Source: Novosphingobium aureum
GTDB lineage: Bacteria > Pseudomonadota > Alphaproteobacteria > Sphingomonadales > Sphingomonadaceae
Assembly: GCF_015865035.1 (NCBI RefSeq)
Contig: NZ_JADZGI010000001.1
Coordinates: forward strand, 558,001-622,000
Direction: 5' to 3'
DNA: 64,000 bases
The notes under the pieces were generated by a model that ran no database searches, had not been told where the DNA came from, and worked only from the letters and a program-made list of their open reading frames with translations. This document shows, piece by piece, positions 62,557 to 64,000 of the stretch. The translations under genes were made by a program, and so were the position numbers. Position 1 is the stretch's first letter; every line of letters starts with the position of its first letter.

Positions 62557-63626
62557 GTGCCCTGCCGCCGGTGAATGCAGCGGCGATGTCGAGCGCCGAT
62601 CTCGCCGCGCTGACGCCGGCGCAGCGCGCGCGGGTCATCTATACCCAGGCGCGCAGCGAGGTGTCGGACCGGTTGTGGCAGGCAGCGTTGGGCGATGGCG
62701 GCGAGGAAGGGCGCAGCGGCGATCGCTTCAACGCCGCCGGACGTCTTGGGGGTCTGGCTGACCTGCTGGGCGGTGTGGACCGCTCGGCCACCGGCCGCAC
62801 GGACAGCCTGCTCTCCTCTTTCACGACCTTGATGCTTCCCGAACAGCGCGGCGAGCCATCGACTTGTGGCGGCGTAGGGCTCGCCGGGCCGGGGACCGCG
62901 CTCGATCCCGATGCCGATGCAGCAGCGCGTAGCGGTAGCGGCGGGGATGGGCACGGCGACACCGCCGCGCAGGCCAGCGCCGGGCTTTCGGCGGGACCGA
63001 ATGCCCGTTACTCCGGCGCGCTTGGCGCAGCGGCGCAGCGCACCGGGCTACCCGCCCCGGCGCTGGCCTCGATCATCGATGCCGAGGCGGCCAAGGGCGC
63101 TGACGGCAGCTGGCAGGCCTATTCGCGTAACGCCCGATCGAGCGCGGCGGGTCTTGGCCAGTTCATCAGCTCGACCTGGCTGGGCGAGGCGCGACGCGAA
63201 GGGACCTGGCTCAACGCCATGGCAAACGAGCGTGGCTGGCTGGATCAGCGCGGGCGCATCCGTCCCGGTGCGCGCAGCGACCTGCTTGCCTTGCGCTACG
63301 ATCCGGTTGCCTCGATCGAGGCGACGGCGGACTATGCCCGCGCCAACCTCGATGGCCTGCGCAAGGCAGGCGTTGCCGTCGGCTCGTCGGTCGAACAGCT
63401 CGCGCACGCCGCCTACCTCGGCCATCATCTGGGGCAGGGCGATGCGGTGCGTTTCTACCGCGGCGAGATCGGCAGCGATCGGGCACGCGTGTTGCTCAAC
63501 GCGCAGATTGGCACCGAAAAGGCCAGCCGACGTATCGCCGCTGCCGGCAGTGCTGTCTCGGCACACCGCGCCTGGCTGCTCGACTATGTGGGACGCAACG
63601 TGCGTCCCCAGGCCTTTACGTCCTGA
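62553..63626 (+). CDS. Flagellar SLT-type lytic transglycosylase / muramidase-like protein
   Basis: A 357-residue protein starting at GTG 62553 (GTGA overlap with fliJ). The first about 150 residues are Gly/Ala/Asp-rich and resemble a disordered rod-binding or secretion region. From about residue 150 an SLT-like domain appears: LPAPALASIIDAEAAKGADGSW with a candidate catalytic Glu, then the GLMQ-like AAGLGQFISSTW, and AAYLGHHLGQGDAVRFYRG. It probably opens peptidoglycan for the rod, replacing the missing muramidase half of FlgJ. No signal peptide is visible, so it may be exported by the flagellar system itself. Confidence 0.75.
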   Translation: MSALPPVNAAAMSSADLAALTPAQRARVIYTQARSEVSDRLWQAALGDGGEEGRSGDRFNAAGRLGGLADLLGGVDRSATGRTDSLLSSFTTLMLPEQRGEPSTCGGVGLAGPGTALDPDADAAARSGSGGDGHGDTAAQASAGLSAGPNARYSGALGAAAQRTGLPAPALASIIDAEAAKGADGSWQAYSRNARSSAAGLGQFISSTWLGEARREGTWLNAMANERGWLDQRGRIRPGARSDLLALRYDPVASIEATADYARANLDGLRKAGVAVGSSVEQLAHAAYLGHHLGQGDAVRFYRGEIGSDRARVLLNAQIGTEKASRRIAAAGSAVSAHRAWLLDYVGRNVRPQAFTS

Positions 63627-63885
63627 TCGCGCGTCGTCTCTGATTCGACCTGCCCCGCGATTCGGCGATGCCCGCAGGTCCTTTCCCTCGTGATTGTCCT
63701 CAACGCGCTGTGACCACGCTAGCACGCAAAACCGGGTATCGGACGCCGCAAATCACAAATTTACAGGATAATCCTTGATTTTAGATATAGGAGTAATAAA
63801 CCTTTAACGATTCAATGGGAATTTACCATTGTTTGAAGGGCCGCTGCCAACGGGGGTGCAGGGGTTCAAAGACCCGAGGATTACC
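63627..63885. promoter_or_regulatory. AT-rich upstream region of the last gene
   Basis: 259 bp. The part 63750-63840 is markedly AT-rich compared with the rest of the window and contains short A/T runs and the small hairpin AGGAT/ATCCT. It is probably a promoter region. No consensus sigma-54 or CtrA site is convincing. Confidence 0.4.
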
Positions 63886-64000
63886 ATGTCTAAAACGTCC
63901 GATGCGCTTGAGGCGGCGGTCGCGTCCATCCTGTCCAGGCAGGTCGCGGAAGGTCAGCCTAAGACGGCCCGTCAACGTGCCGAAGACGACCGTACCTTTT
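63886..64000 (+). CDS. Start of an unidentified gene (cut by the right edge)
   Basis: ATG 63886 is preceded by GAGGATTACC. 38 codons are visible, beginning MSKTSDALEAAVASILSRQ and ending QRAEDDRTF. The composition is that of a real protein with a helical N-terminus. I suspect, from the R-x-R-A-E-D-D-R pattern, a small sigma-factor-like or other regulatory protein seen in sphingomonad flagellar regions, but too little is present to name it. Confidence 0.4.
   Translation, partial: MSKTSDALEAAVASILSRQVAEGQPKTARQRAEDDRTF

Overview
The window is GC-rich, densely packed alphaproteobacterial chromosome. The set of TonB-dependent receptor, FlbT and MotE-type flagellar proteins, an arylsulfatase, a PQQ alcohol dehydrogenase and aromatic-catabolism genes points to a sphingomonad (Novosphingobium/Sphingomonas-like). 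This assignment is inferred from gene content only.

Layout. 1-1.1 kb: the end of hutF and the histidine-utilisation repressor hutC. 1.1-16.2 kb: housekeeping and envelope genes, namely an M14 peptidase, a nucleotidyltransferase, an MJ0042 zinc-finger protein, an ftsE-ftsX-DUF218-plsC operon, a class A PBP, two outer-membrane barrel proteins and a large sulfatase. 16.3-19.1 kb: tRNA-Val(UAC) followed by a decayed integration site (tail of a tyrosine recombinase joined to the first codons of an IS3-type OrfA), a small HTH protein and an orphan double-AAA+ ATPase.

19.7-36 kb: an oxidative catabolic region. It holds an SDR, a lipoprotein-type quinohemoprotein alcohol dehydrogenase, an MFS transporter, an octopine/nopaline-dehydrogenase-family enzyme, a 3-hydroxyacyl-CoA-dehydrogenase-like enzyme, an FAD-linked oxidase and a cytochrome c. 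These are followed by an AraC regulator, aldehyde dehydrogenase, TonB receptor, and a Tat-targeted small subunit with a GMC oxidoreductase. The picture is outer-membrane uptake plus stepwise alcohol-to-acid oxidation of an unknown substrate; the AraC/ALDH/TonB/GMC composition recalls polyether (peg) loci.

36.1-44.6 kb: an iac-type locus for indole-3-acetic acid (auxin) catabolism, with MarR, IacA, IacB, IacE, IacG, a hydratase-family protein, a second MarR, IacH, IacI, IacC and IacD. No ferredoxin-reductase gene is present. The two MarR-controlled divergent promoters share the 9-mer ATAGTTGAC.

44.7-64 kb: an exported protein with two copies of one domain, then a flagellar region: fliC, flgH-flgA-flgG-flgF (reverse strand), fliL-fliM-DUF6468-motE, an unknown secreted protein, a small membrane protein with a TPR-like protein, flgL-flgK-flgE (reverse strand), flbT, fliI-fliJ-SLT lysozyme, and the start of an unidentified gene at the right edge. 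Strong hairpin terminators separate several of these units.

Most calls come from motif recognition in translated sequence. No database search was run.
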